From contig NZ_JACATN010000003.1 of assembly GCF_018603515.1 (NCBI RefSeq), forward strand, positions 744,001 through 808,000: a stretch of 64,000 bases of DNA, given 5' to 3'. This stretch comes from Zobellia barbeyronii. GTDB taxonomy: Bacteria > Bacteroidota > Bacteroidia > Flavobacteriales > Flavobacteriaceae. Under the pieces are notes generated by a model, which saw only the letters and a program-made list of their open reading frames with translations, was not told where the DNA came from and searched no databases. The translations under genes were made by a program, and so were the position numbers. Shown here piece by piece: positions 39,160-48,949 of the stretch (position 1 is the first letter of the stretch; every line of letters begins with the position of its first letter).

Positions 39160-40503
39160 TTACTCGGCGTTATCCAAAAAGTCTTTTAACTTCTCTGACC
39201 ATTTGTCAAATACCGATTTTCGTTCTTGTTGAACTTTTGCCGAATTTTGCTGCTGATGCTCTTCTTCTTCATGGCCTGCCATAACAAGTTCTCCCTCGTC
39301 TACAAGCTCTTCTTTAACTTTTACTTCAGCTTTACCTTTATTCTCACTCTCTACTGCGTTCATCAATAGACCAACAGCGGTAGCGTATAACGGACTAGCG
39401 ATTTCGGCATCTGAATCGCCTGCCAAATGTTCATTAGGGTACCCAATACGTGTATCCATACCCGTAATATATTCCACCAATTGCTTTAAATGCTTCAACT
39501 GGCTTCCTCCACCTGTAAGAACTATACCTGCAATTAGTTTCTTTTTTTGTTCATCATGACCGTAATTCTTGATTTCAGCATAAACTTGCTCAACGATTTC
39601 AACAACACGTGCATGAATTATTTTTGATAAGTTTTTAAGGGTAATCTCTTTTGGCTCCCTACCACGTAAACCGGGTATAGAAACTATTTCATTATCCTTA
39701 TTTTCTCCTGGCCAAGCGGAACCGAACCTTACCTTTAAAAGTTCTGCTTGCTTTTCAATAATTGAACATCCTTCCTTGATATCTTCGGTAATTACACCAC
39801 CACCAAAAGGAATTACTGCTGTATGACGGATAATACCATCTTTAAAAATGGCTAAGTCTGTAGTACCACCTCCTATATCAATCAATGCTACACCGGCTTC
39901 TTTTTCTTCTTTGCTCAAAACGGCATCAGAAGAAGCTAAAGGCTCCAATGTAATATTTCCTAAATCTAGACCGGCACTTTTGATACACCTTCCCACATTC
40001 TTGATAGAGGATACTTGACCTACTACCACATGAAAATTAGCTTCAAGACGGCCACCATACATACCTATCGGTTCTTTGATTTCTGCCTGTCCGTCCACTT
40101 TATATTCTTGCGGAAGTACGTGAATGATTTCTTCACCTGGAAGCATTACCAGCTTGTAAACTTGATTACAAAGCTTATCCAAATCCTCGTCATTGATAAC
40201 CTCTTCAGAATCTGGCCTAGTGATATAATCGCTATGGTGCAGACTTCTTATATGCTGCCCGGCAATGCCCACAACAACAGATCCAATTTTCAAACCTGAA
40301 TTAACTTCAGCTTCTTCTACTGCTTGTTGTATGGATTGGATGGTTTGCGTAATGTTATTCACAACACCACGGTGTACACCTAAACTTTTAGATTTACCGA
40401 TACCAAGAACCTCAATCTTACCATACTCGTTTTTCTTACCGATTATAGCTACGATTTTGGTTGTTCCAATGTCTAATCCTACCGAATAATTACCTACTTC
40501 CAT
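39160..40503 (-). CDS. ftsA: Cell division protein FtsA
   Basis: Actin-like ATPase that ties FtsZ filaments to the membrane. Motifs: VGLDIGTTKIVAIIG (phosphate 1), VALIDIGGGTTDLAIF (phosphate 2), GIVLTGGGSQLKHL (adenosine), and the SHS2/1C region in between (about 85-165). The tail (about 400-447) is Glu-rich and ends in FDKWSEKLKDFLDNA, an amphipathic helix fit for membrane binding. Three bases downstream of ftsQ. Confidence 0.97.
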   Translation of the reverse strand: MEVGNYSVGLDIGTTKIVAIIGKKNEYGKIEVLGIGKSKSLGVHRGVVNNITQTIQSIQQAVEEAEVNSGLKIGSVVVGIAGQHIRSLHHSDYITRPDSEEVINDEDLDKLCNQVYKLVMLPGEEIIHVLPQEYKVDGQAEIKEPIGMYGGRLEANFHVVVGQVSSIKNVGRCIKSAGLDLGNITLEPLASSDAVLSKEEKEAGVALIDIGGGTTDLAIFKDGIIRHTAVIPFGGGVITEDIKEGCSIIEKQAELLKVRFGSAWPGENKDNEIVSIPGLRGREPKEITLKNLSKIIHARVVEIVEQVYAEIKNYGHDEQKKKLIAGIVLTGGGSQLKHLKQLVEYITGMDTRIGYPNEHLAGDSDAEIASPLYATAVGLLMNAVESENKGKAEVKVKEELVDEGELVMAGHEEEEHQQQNSAKVQQERKSVFDKWSEKLKDFLDNAE

Positions 40504-40506
40504 AAC

Positions 40507-41226
40507 TTAATTTTTGGTGCATACTACTTGATTGTCAAACTCTAGATTAACAACATCATAGTTCTGCAGAGTTTTGTCTTTATTTGCCTTGGCGTAAAAT
40601 GCCTTGAAATTGCTAAACTTTTCTTTCAACCTTTCTACATCTCCCAAATTGACAACAAACTCTTCGGTTCGAAAACGAAGTTCGTACTTCTCTTCGTTTA
40701 CGATATGCAACCCAATGATGTTCTTCTTAAGAAACTCGTCCGTATTGATATAATTCAAAATCTTATAGACATCTGCTAAGCCTTCATCTGTTGTGTTACC
40801 TGTAATCATAGGCACACGTGCTGAGTAGCTATTTGACAATGGCATTTGCTTTCCATCCTCGTCAAGATAATATTTTGAATCCCCTTCTACACGTCCGATT
40901 GGTGTACGTTGAATGATTTTCGACGCTAGTTCACCGCTTACTGTAAGAAAAACTTGGGCACTTTTCACCATTTTGTTGGCCTCAATGGCCTTCTCGATGG
41001 TATTCAAAGCTAATTTTTCTTTAGGCATGTTTTCCAGACTACCGAATTTTTGTATTAACAATTTATTAACCGCGCCTTCAGTGATGAATAAGTGTTGATT
41101 TTCCACGAATTCAATCGCAATTCCCTTTACGTTTCTATTCGCACTTCTTTGACTAGAAAATGCGTAAAGCCCCGTTATTACAACGATTAAGGCTAATAGC
41201 TTTATGTAGTTATAATTAATGTGCAT
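40507..41226 (-). CDS. ftsQ: Cell division protein FtsQ
   Basis: Bitopic membrane protein of the divisome that links FtsL/FtsI with early proteins. 239 residues: short cytoplasmic end, membrane helix (LLALIVVITGLYAF, about 9-23), a POTRA-like domain (about 33-105, AIEFVENQHLFITEGAVN to SGELASKIIQRTPIGRV) and the beta domain with YYLDEDGKQMPLS. Sequence is divergent, as usual for FtsQ, and position between murC and ftsA supports the call. The start overlaps the murC stop by 11 bases. Confidence 0.9.
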   Translation of the reverse strand: MHINYNYIKLLALIVVITGLYAFSSQRSANRNVKGIAIEFVENQHLFITEGAVNKLLIQKFGSLENMPKEKLALNTIEKAIEANKMVKSAQVFLTVSGELASKIIQRTPIGRVEGDSKYYLDEDGKQMPLSNSYSARVPMITGNTTDEGLADVYKILNYINTDEFLKKNIIGLHIVNEEKYELRFRTEEFVVNLGDVERLKEKFSNFKAFYAKANKDKTLQNYDVVNLEFDNQVVCTKN

Positions 41227-42568
41227 CTTGCAATTCTTTTGTGATCTTATTGACCTCTAAACCTATGTCTCCAGCACCCATGGTGATAAGTACTTGCGGA
41301 TTTTGCTCTTTTATCTCGTTTATTAATTTGGATTTCTGAATTGTTTTTACTTTGGTATTACTAATTTTCTCCAACAACCATTCCGAAGTTATCCCTTCTA
41401 ACGGTTTTTCTCTTGCTGGATAGATATCCAATAATAATACACTGTCAAATCTTGAAAGACTTTTAGCAAATTCATCCGCGAAATCTCTAGTTCTTGAAAA
41501 GAGATGTGGTTGAAAAATTGCCAAAGTTTTTTTATTAGGGTGCATTTCTGCAACCGCATCATAAACCGCATTTATCTCCGTAGGATGATGTGCATAATCA
41601 TCTATAAAAATAAAATTTTCTGTTTTTATTTTATATGAAAACCGTCTTTGAACACCTTTAAAAGTTGCCAATGCATTTGCTAATTTATCCGCAGACACAC
41701 CTGTGTGCAGCGCCATAGCAAAAGCTACCAGTCCATTTAGTAAATTATGTCTCCCTGGCTTGTTGAATTTTACGTTAACCAACGTAGCATCAGGCATTAT
41801 CAAGTCAAAAATATAACTGCCGTTTTCTATTTTAAGATTAGTAATACAGTAATCCGCATCATCATCAATTCCATAAGTAATACCTTCTAAAGGCAAGCCT
41901 TTGCGAACAAAAAGTGCTCCATCTGGCGCTACTCTATTGGTAAATTCTATGAATGATTTTTGCAACTCTTCTGGGTTACCATAAATATCTAAATGATCTG
42001 CATCCATAGAAGTAATACAGGCCACATTAGGGAACAACCTTAAAAAAGACCTATCAAATTCATCTGCTTCTACTACAGAATAGTCCGTACCTTCAAAAAC
42101 AAAGTTACTATTGAAATCTTCGGATATCCCTCCTAAAAAGCCAGTAAAACTTACTCCCGTTTCTTTTAGCAAATGTGCCAATATACTTGTAGTGGTTGTT
42201 TTACCATGAGTACCTGCTACCGCTAAACAAAAGCTGTCTTTGGTAATGATTCCGAGAACTTCGGAACGTTTTTTAATTTCAAAACCATTGGTTAAGAAAT
42301 ACTGATACTCCTCATGCTCTACAGAAACTGCAGGCGTATATACTATAAGTGTGTTTTCTTTATTCTTGAAACCGTCAGCAACCATGGTAATATCATCTTG
42401 ATAATGAATATCTATACCTAGGCCAGAAAGCTCTTCTGTAAGTGGTGTTTGCGTTTTATCGTAACCAGCAACACTCTTTCCTATGAACTTAAAATAACGT
42501 GCCAGGGCAGACATACCTATGCCTCCGATGCCAATAAAATATACGTTATGTATGCGTTTTAAGTCCAT
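41216..42568 (-). CDS. murC: UDP-N-acetylmuramate--L-alanine ligase
   Basis: ATP-dependent addition of L-alanine to UDP-MurNAc, first amino acid of the peptidoglycan stem. Dinucleotide-like start (YFIGIGGIGMSALARYF), ATP loop GTHGKTTTTSILAH, central DEFDRSFL, and the late DDYAHHPTEI motif define MurC rather than the other Mur ligases. ATG 42568 (MDLKRIHNVYF) is preferred over an in-frame TTG at 42577. Overlaps ftsQ; the gap to murG is about 20 bases. Confidence 0.97.
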   Translation of the reverse strand: MDLKRIHNVYFIGIGGIGMSALARYFKFIGKSVAGYDKTQTPLTEELSGLGIDIHYQDDITMVADGFKNKENTLIVYTPAVSVEHEEYQYFLTNGFEIKKRSEVLGIITKDSFCLAVAGTHGKTTTTSILAHLLKETGVSFTGFLGGISEDFNSNFVFEGTDYSVVEADEFDRSFLRLFPNVACITSMDADHLDIYGNPEELQKSFIEFTNRVAPDGALFVRKGLPLEGITYGIDDDADYCITNLKIENGSYIFDLIMPDATLVNVKFNKPGRHNLLNGLVAFAMALHTGVSADKLANALATFKGVQRRFSYKIKTENFIFIDDYAHHPTEINAVYDAVAEMHPNKKTLAIFQPHLFSRTRDFADEFAKSLSRFDSVLLLDIYPAREKPLEGITSEWLLEKISNTKVKTIQKSKLINEIKEQNPQVLITMGAGDIGLEVNKITKELQDAH

Positions 42569-42588
42569 TTCTACCAATTCTCATGCCT

Positions 42589-43692
42589 TTATTTACTGGT
42601 GGCATTCCCAATTAATTTTTCTATTTCGTCAACAATATCTTTTGTTGCATTTGGTAACGCTAATTTCTTAATGTTATCGCCCAAGTTCTTTTGCTCTGCT
42701 TTATCTTGAAAAAGTTCAGAAAATACGTTTTCAAACTTTTCATCCAGCTCACTTTCTCTCAACAGTATGGCTGCATTCTCATTAACAAGCGCACGTGCAT
42801 TTTTTGTCTGATGGTCTTCCGACACATTAGGCGAAGGCACAAATATTACAGGCTTGCCCACAATACATAACTCCGAAACGGATCCTGCACCTGCTCGTGA
42901 TATAATCATATCGGAAGCGGCATAGGCATAATCCATACGGTTCATAAAATCCAGCACCTTAACCGTATCAGAGCTATATTTAGCATATTCCTCTATATAA
43001 AGTTTACCACACTGCCATATTAACTGCACTCCGGTTTTCTTGAAAAATTCAAGGTTCTGAGCCACCAACTGATTGATTCGTCTTGCCCCAAGGCTACCAC
43101 CTAAAATTAAAAGTGTAGGCACTCCTTTTTTCAATCCAAAGAAATCCAACGCTTCATTTTTATCCGCGACCATTTCGACCAAATCTCCACGAACGGGATT
43201 TCCAGTCTTTACAATTTTATCTTTTGGAAAAAATCGTTCCATCTCATCATAGGCCACACAAATCTTGGCCACTTTATCCTTAAGTAATTTGTTAGTAATA
43301 CCGGCATACGAATTCTGCTCTTGCAATACGCAAGGCACACCTTTACCTGCGGCAACCCTTAACATAGGACCACTAGCAAAGCCACCTGTACCAATCACGG
43401 CATCAGGTTTAAATCTTCGCACTATTTTACCAGCTTTTATCAAACTACTTATCACTTTAAAAGGAAACATTAAATTTTTAAGGGTCAGTTTCCTTTGTAA
43501 CCCACTAATCCATAATCCTTCAATCTCGTAACCCGCTTGAGGCACTTTTTCCATCTCCATTCTATCTTGAGCGCCTACAAATAAAAATTGCGCATCAGGA
43601 TGTCTTCTTTTCAATTCGTTCGCAATAGCAATTGCTGGGTAAATATGCCCACCTGTTCCACCACCAGAGAGTATAAATTTATAATTGCCCAC
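42589..43692 (-). CDS. murG: UDP-GlcNAc:undecaprenyl-PP-MurNAc-pentapeptide GlcNAc transferase
   Basis: Peripheral membrane GT-B glycosyltransferase that makes lipid II from lipid I. 367 residues: [16 protein letters not shown] near the start, [31 protein letters not shown] and the donor-site [11 protein letters not shown]. Its start overlaps the end of ftsW by 14 bases. Confidence 0.97.
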   Translation of the reverse strand: MGNYKFILSGGGTGGHIYPAIAIANELKRRHPDAQFLFVGAQDRMEMEKVPQAGYEIEGLWISGLQRKLTLKNLMFPFKVISSLIKAGKIVRRFKPDAVIGTGGFASGPMLRVAAGKGVPCVLQEQNSYAGITNKLLKDKVAKICVAYDEMERFFPKDKIVKTGNPVRGDLVEMVADKNEALDFFGLKKGVPTLLILGGSLGARRINQLVAQNLEFFKKTGVQLIWQCGKLYIEEYAKYSSDTVKVLDFMNRMDYAYAASDMIISRAGAGSVSELCIVGKPVIFVPSPNVSEDHQTKNARALVNENAAILLRESELDEKFENVFSELFQDKAEQKNLGDNIKKLALPNATKDIVDEIEKLIGNATSK

Positions 43693-44878
43693 TGAGTACT
43701 TCTAAAGGATTCGTTTCGTCTATATCTGCGGATGGTTTTTCCACACTTAAATTTTTATTGCTCACACTTAAAATAATACCAATGGCCAAACAGGTCATCC
43801 AGCTACTGGTACCACCACTACTTATTAACGGCAAGGTCTGTCCCGTAACCGGAAAAAGTTCTACCGCTACGGCCATATTAATTAAAGCCTGAAAAACAAT
43901 GGGTAGTCCTACACCTAGCACCACCAGTTTACCAAAAATATAAGTACTACTATTAGCTACTACCACTATACGGAACAGCAAAAACATGTAAAAGAACATT
44001 AATGCAAAACCGCCCACCAAACCGTATTCCTCAACGATTATAGCGTAAATAAAATCTGATGAACTCTGCGGCAAAAAGTTCTTCTGAATACTTTTTCCTG
44101 CACCTTTCCCAACTATTCCACCAGTAGCAATAGCAATCTTGGCGCGTTCAATCTGATAATCACCTTCTGTATCTTCTGAGTCCGCGAAATTTTCTACTCT
44201 ACTGATCCACGTATCTACACGATTGGGAAACAACCCAGGAATTGCCTTGGCTGTCAATATAAAAAAGGCAAGGCTCAAAACACTAGCCCCAATTATTCCC
44301 ATTAAATATTTTATAGGATATCCTCCTAAGAAACAAAGCAAAAGCACCATTGAAAAAATAATAGCTGCCGTTGAAAAGTTTGCCGGTAAAATAAGGGCTA
44401 CCGTTAAAAAAACGGGAATCCACAAAGGCAAAATACTTTCTTTAAATGTGATTTCTTTGTGGCGCACCTTACTTAAGTAGCGAGCTACATATATCATTAA
44501 CACCACCGCAGCTAGGTTGGATGTTTGAAACGAAATACCAACTATGGGAACACTGATCCACCGGCTGGCATTAGCCCCACCTATTGTTGTACCCTGAGCC
44601 AAGGTAAACACTAACAAAACCAAAACTAAAGGCATCGCAATTAGTGACAGCCCTTTAAAGAAATGCGAAGGAATACGGTGTATTCCGTAAATTATACCAA
44701 ACCCCAGAGACAATAGCAATGCATGCTTTACCAAATACCCAAAAGTAGTTCCGTTCCCCACTACATAGACCAGATTACTACTTGCGCTATATACCGGTAA
44801 AAACGAAAACAAGCCCAAGAGGGCCGCAATGGCCCAAATAGCTCTATCTCCTTTGATATTGTCAAAAAATGCGTTCAC
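43679..44878 (-). CDS. ftsW: SEDS peptidoglycan polymerase FtsW
   Basis: Integral membrane glycosyltransferase that polymerises lipid II at the septum together with FtsI. 399 residues, about ten membrane helices; SEDS signatures [31 protein letters not shown] (catalytic Asp in the extracytoplasmic loop region) and [16 protein letters not shown]. Gene order murD-ftsW-murG matches the standard cluster and separates it from RodA. Confidence 0.95.
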   Translation of the reverse strand: MNAFFDNIKGDRAIWAIAALLGLFSFLPVYSASSNLVYVVGNGTTFGYLVKHALLLSLGFGIIYGIHRIPSHFFKGLSLIAMPLVLVLLVFTLAQGTTIGGANASRWISVPIVGISFQTSNLAAVVLMIYVARYLSKVRHKEITFKESILPLWIPVFLTVALILPANFSTAAIIFSMVLLLCFLGGYPIKYLMGIIGASVLSLAFFILTAKAIPGLFPNRVDTWISRVENFADSEDTEGDYQIERAKIAIATGGIVGKGAGKSIQKNFLPQSSSDFIYAIIVEEYGLVGGFALMFFYMFLLFRIVVVANSSTYIFGKLVVLGVGLPIVFQALINMAVAVELFPVTGQTLPLISSGGTSSWMTCLAIGIILSVSNKNLSVEKPSADIDETNPLEVLSGQL

Positions 44879-44891
44879 TGTTTACTCTTGT

Positions 44892-46226
44892 TTATAATGT
44901 TTTTACTGCTGCTTTAAACTGATCTCCACGGTCTTCATAGTTCTGAAACAAATCAAAACTGGCACATGCAGGTGACAACAAAACGGTATCTCCACGTTCA
45001 GCAATCTTGTAAGCTACTTTTACAGCTTCTTCCATAGCGAAAGTCTCTACCATAAGATCAACTACATTGCCAAAAGCATCTTTGATCTTCTCGTTATCCA
45101 AGCCTAAGCAAACTATAGCTTTTACTTTTTCACGTACTAACGGCATCAATTCTTTGTAATCATTGCCTTTATCCTGTCCACCAACAATCCATACAATAGG
45201 TGTTTTAACACTGTCTAACGCATAGAACACAGAGTTTACGTTAGTTGCCTTAGAATCGTTTATATACTGTACATGGTGTATTTTTAATACATTTTCTAGA
45301 CGGTGGGGCGCTCCTTGGAAATTAGCAATACTCTCACGTATAGATGCTTTTCTAATGCCTACTAACTTTGCCGCAGTCATTGCCGCCATACTATTTTTTA
45401 AATTGTGTTTTCCTTCTAGTGCTAATGTCTCTTTTGTCATTTTCAATGTCTCGTTATTTGTGTTCAGTATAATGTTGTTGTTCTGTAAATATGCGCCTTC
45501 TTCCAGTTCTCGCTTAATGGAAAAAGGGAGCAGTTTTGATTTAACGGGGTGCTTTTGAAGCCATGCAATAATTACGGGATCATCTGCGTCGTATATTAAA
45601 TAGTCTTCTTCGGTTTGGTTCTCCGCAATGCGGAATTTTGAAGCGACATAATTTTCAAATTTGTAATCGTACCGGTCCAAATGATCCGGAGTAATATTTG
45701 TTAGAATGGCGATATGCGGTTTAAAATCCACAATACCATCCAGTTGAAAACTGCTGATTTCTAAAACGTAGAAATCAAAATTGTTTTCAGCTACCATTTT
45801 GGCGTAACTATCACCAATGTTACCCGCCATACCCACATTAAGACCGCCTTCTTTTAAAAGATGATTCGCCAACATGGTCGTGGTTGTCTTACCATTACTT
45901 CCCGTTATTCCGATCAAAGTAGCATCTGTATATTTTGATGCAAACTCAATCTCAGAAACAACAGGAATTGCCTTTTCGTGCAATGCCTTTACCAACGGAA
46001 TCGTATCTGGTATACCAGGACTCTTCATGACCAAATCGGCATTCAGAATCTTTGCTTCCGTGTGCTTTTCAGCTTCCCAATCAATATCAAAATGCTCAAG
46101 AACTTTTCTATATTTCTCTTTAATTTTCCCTCTATCGGATACAAAAACCTCATACCCTTGTTTTTTACCCAAGATGGCTGTGCCTACTCCACTTTCGCCT
46201 CCTCCTAAAATTACTAGCCTCTTCAT
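44892..46226 (-). CDS. murD: UDP-N-acetylmuramoylalanine--D-glutamate ligase
   Basis: Adds D-glutamate to UDP-MurNAc-L-Ala. 444 residues with MKRLVILGGGESGVGTAIL, VMKSPGIP, the ATP loop GITGSNGKTTTTMLANH, NITPDHLDRY, YINDSKATNVNS and VGGQDKGNDY; all are MurD features. It lies one base from the mraY stop and 13 bases before ftsW. Confidence 0.97.
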   Translation of the reverse strand: MKRLVILGGGESGVGTAILGKKQGYEVFVSDRGKIKEKYRKVLEHFDIDWEAEKHTEAKILNADLVMKSPGIPDTIPLVKALHEKAIPVVSEIEFASKYTDATLIGITGSNGKTTTTMLANHLLKEGGLNVGMAGNIGDSYAKMVAENNFDFYVLEISSFQLDGIVDFKPHIAILTNITPDHLDRYDYKFENYVASKFRIAENQTEEDYLIYDADDPVIIAWLQKHPVKSKLLPFSIKRELEEGAYLQNNNIILNTNNETLKMTKETLALEGKHNLKNSMAAMTAAKLVGIRKASIRESIANFQGAPHRLENVLKIHHVQYINDSKATNVNSVFYALDSVKTPIVWIVGGQDKGNDYKELMPLVREKVKAIVCLGLDNEKIKDAFGNVVDLMVETFAMEEAVKVAYKIAERGDTVLLSPACASFDLFQNYEDRGDQFKAAVKTL

Positions 46227-46227
46227 C

Positions 46228-47448
46228 TTATCTTACTTTCAAAGTGACGACCGTAATAATTGCTAAAAGAATACCTACAATCCAAAACCTGGTTACAATC
46301 TTACTTTCGTGATACCCCTTTACTTGGTAGTGGTGATGGATAGGAGACATCAGAAAAACACGTTTTCCTTCTCCAAATTTCTTTTTGGTGTACTTGAAAT
46401 AACCTACTTGTATCATAACCGATAATGACTCGGCAAAGAAGATTCCACATAAAATGGGAATCAATAATTCTTTTCTAATTATTATGGCGATTACAGCAAT
46501 GATTCCTCCAATAGTTAAACTACCCGTATCTCCCATAAAAACCTGTGCAGGGAAAGCATTGTACCAAAGAAAACCAATTAATGCACCCACAAATGCCGTA
46601 ATAAAGACCACCAGCTCTCCCGAATTGGGTATGAACATAATGTCTAGATAATTTGAGAATATGACGTTACCGGACACCCATGCAAAAATGCCGAGTGTAA
46701 AAACAATGATTGCAGATGTACCTGCTGCCAGACCATCAATACCATCAGTAAGGTTGGCCCCATTAGAAACCGCGGTAACAATTAGTATTACAATAGGAAT
46801 GAATATTAACCAAGCATAATCTTTAGCATTTTCTCCTGCCCAACCAATGAAATCACTATAATCCAATTCATTATTCTTAAAGAAAGGAACTGTAGTTTTT
46901 ACTGATTTAATCTCTAGCCCCATGACATCACGAACCTGAAGTTGTTCCGTAATCATTGTACTAGAATCTTCTCTCATGGTAACCCCAGGATGAAAATATA
47001 ATGTTGCCCCTACACCAAGACCCAACACTACTTGACCCAAAACTTTGAACCTACCTTTAAGCCCGTCTTTGTCTTTTTTGAATACTTTAATATAATCATC
47101 AGTAAAGCCAATGAAACCCATCCAAAGGGTGGTAACGATTAATAAGATGATGTAAATGTTATCTAGCTTAGCAAACAACAACACCGGTATTAGCGTTGAC
47201 ATGATAATGATAAGCCCACCCATAGTTGGCGTACCTGCTTTTTGCTTCTGACCATCAAGACCAAGGTCCCGAACACTTTCTCCTATTTGTTTCTTCTGAA
47301 GAAAAAGAATAACACGCTTACCGTATACCGTAGCGATTACTAGCGAGGATAGAATAGCCATAGCAGCCCTAAAGGTGGTGAACTGAAATAAGCTCGCCCC
47401 TGGCAACTGGTATTGTTTCTCTAAATATTCGAATAGGTAGTATAGCAT
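46228..47448 (-). CDS. mraY: Phospho-N-acetylmuramoyl-pentapeptide transferase
   Basis: Membrane enzyme that attaches phospho-MurNAc-pentapeptide to undecaprenyl phosphate, making lipid I. 406 residues, about ten helices; active-site loops [18 protein letters not shown] (paired Asp), [27 protein letters not shown] and SPIHHHYQ are intact. An additional periplasmic stretch of about 50 residues after helix 4 ([17 protein letters not shown]) makes it longer than E. coli MraY (360), as in other Bacteroidota. Confidence 0.97.
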   Translation of the reverse strand: MLYYLFEYLEKQYQLPGASLFQFTTFRAAMAILSSLVIATVYGKRVILFLQKKQIGESVRDLGLDGQKQKAGTPTMGGLIIIMSTLIPVLLFAKLDNIYIILLIVTTLWMGFIGFTDDYIKVFKKDKDGLKGRFKVLGQVVLGLGVGATLYFHPGVTMREDSSTMITEQLQVRDVMGLEIKSVKTTVPFFKNNELDYSDFIGWAGENAKDYAWLIFIPIVILIVTAVSNGANLTDGIDGLAAGTSAIIVFTLGIFAWVSGNVIFSNYLDIMFIPNSGELVVFITAFVGALIGFLWYNAFPAQVFMGDTGSLTIGGIIAVIAIIIRKELLIPILCGIFFAESLSVMIQVGYFKYTKKKFGEGKRVFLMSPIHHHYQVKGYHESKIVTRFWIVGILLAIITVVTLKVR

Positions 47449-47485
47449 CTTTTAAGCTTCTAGTCTTTTATTTATTTGGTCTTTG

Positions 47486-48949
47486 TTATTTATCCAAACT
47501 CTTCAAAATCTCTTTGACCATTTCAAAATCGTCAAAGTGAATTCGTTTTCCGTTGGTTTCTTGATACGTCTCATGGCCTTTACCGGCAATGAGTATAATA
47601 TCTTCAGCATTGGCCAATTGGCATGCTGTTTTTATAGCCTGTTCCCTATTTTCTATGGATAGGATTTTCTTTAAGTTCTGTGGTTCCACACCTTCTTCCA
47701 TGGCTTCAATTATGGAAGATGGCGATTCACTTCTAGGATTATCCGAGGTAAAAATGGCCTGGTTACTCATTTCTGAAGCGATATGACCCATTACCGGACG
47801 CTTTGATCTGTCTCTATCGCCACCACACCCCACAACGGTGATGACGTTTTCATTTCCAGTTCTCAAAGTGCTGATTGTTTCCAGCACATTTTTTAACGCG
47901 TCCGGCGTATGGGCATAGTCGACTATGGCAGTAATCTTTTTACCCGATATAAAATATTGGAAACGACCGTCTACATTTTCAAGCTCGCTGAGCAATCTTA
48001 ATGTTTCCAAGGTTTCCATTCCCAACAAATCCGCTGTGGCAAAAATGGCCAACATGTTATAAGCATTGAAGTGCCCAATTAGCCTTGACCATAATTCATG
48101 GTCGTTTATTTTTAACAGCGTACCGTCAAACTGACTCTCCAAAACCTGTGCTCTATAATCAGCATAAGTTCTAAGAGCGTACGTATATTTCTTTGCCTTT
48201 GTATTCTGAAGCATGATAGCCCCGTTCTTATCATCAATATTTGAAATAGCAAAAGCATTTTTCGGCAATTGATCAAAAAGAATCTTCTTGGTATCTCTAT
48301 ACTCGGCAAACGTTTTATGATAATCTAAATGATCATGAGAAAGGTTCGTAAAAACAGCTCCTTCAAAAACCAACCCTTGTGTTCTTTTTTGATGAATACC
48401 ATGCGAACTCACTTCCATGAAGCAAAACTCTACACCTGCCTCATTCATGAGATACAAATGCTCATTAATTGTCAAAGCATCCGGAGTGGTGTGGCTTGTA
48501 GCATACACTTCTTCATCTACCATTATTTTGATAGTAGATAAAAGCCCCACCTTATACCCAGCCTTTTTAAATAACTGGTACAACAGACTAGAAATGGTGG
48601 TCTTACCATTGGTACCCGTAACACCAACTAGTTTCAAATTTTTAGAAGGATTGCCGTAGAAATTAGATGCCATCATAGCCAATGCCGTGTTGCCATCCTT
48701 TACTTCTACATAAGTAACCCCTTCTACCGTCTGATCAGGCAATGCCTCACAAACAATAGCCTTTGCACCAAGATCAATTGCTTTAGCTATATATAAATGA
48801 CCATCGGTCAATGTGCCTTTTATAGCCACAAAAACATCGTCCATCTTGACCTTTCTAGAATCAAAACAGATGTTATTCACCAATACATTGGTAGAACCGA
48901 TTACATCGGTCAGGCTTGCCCCGAACAATATGTCTTTTAACAACTTCAC
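47486..48949 (-). CDS. murE: UDP-MurNAc-tripeptide synthetase, meso-diaminopimelate adding
   Basis: Adds the third stem residue to UDP-MurNAc dipeptide. 487 residues with SRKVKMDDVFVAIKG, ATP loop VGVTGTNGKTTISSLL, SSHGIHQKRT, NLSHDHLDYH, DYAHTPDAL and FTSDNPRSE. The DNPR motif marks specificity for meso-diaminopimelate, so this organism should have DAP-type peptidoglycan. The start is GTG and overlaps the ftsI stop (GTGA). Confidence 0.96.
   Translation of the reverse strand: MKLLKDILFGASLTDVIGSTNVLVNNICFDSRKVKMDDVFVAIKGTLTDGHLYIAKAIDLGAKAIVCEALPDQTVEGVTYVEVKDGNTALAMMASNFYGNPSKNLKLVGVTGTNGKTTISSLLYQLFKKAGYKVGLLSTIKIMVDEEVYATSHTTPDALTINEHLYLMNEAGVEFCFMEVSSHGIHQKRTQGLVFEGAVFTNLSHDHLDYHKTFAEYRDTKKILFDQLPKNAFAISNIDDKNGAIMLQNTKAKKYTYALRTYADYRAQVLESQFDGTLLKINDHELWSRLIGHFNAYNMLAIFATADLLGMETLETLRLLSELENVDGRFQYFISGKKITAIVDYAHTPDALKNVLETISTLRTGNENVITVVGCGGDRDRSKRPVMGHIASEMSNQAIFTSDNPRSESPSSIIEAMEEGVEPQNLKKILSIENREQAIKTACQLANAEDIILIAGKGHETYQETNGKRIHFDDFEMVKEILKSLDK

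Noticed and set aside
45874-46266. 130-codon open frame on the plus strand
   Set aside because: Antisense to the ATP-binding part of murD; shadow frame.
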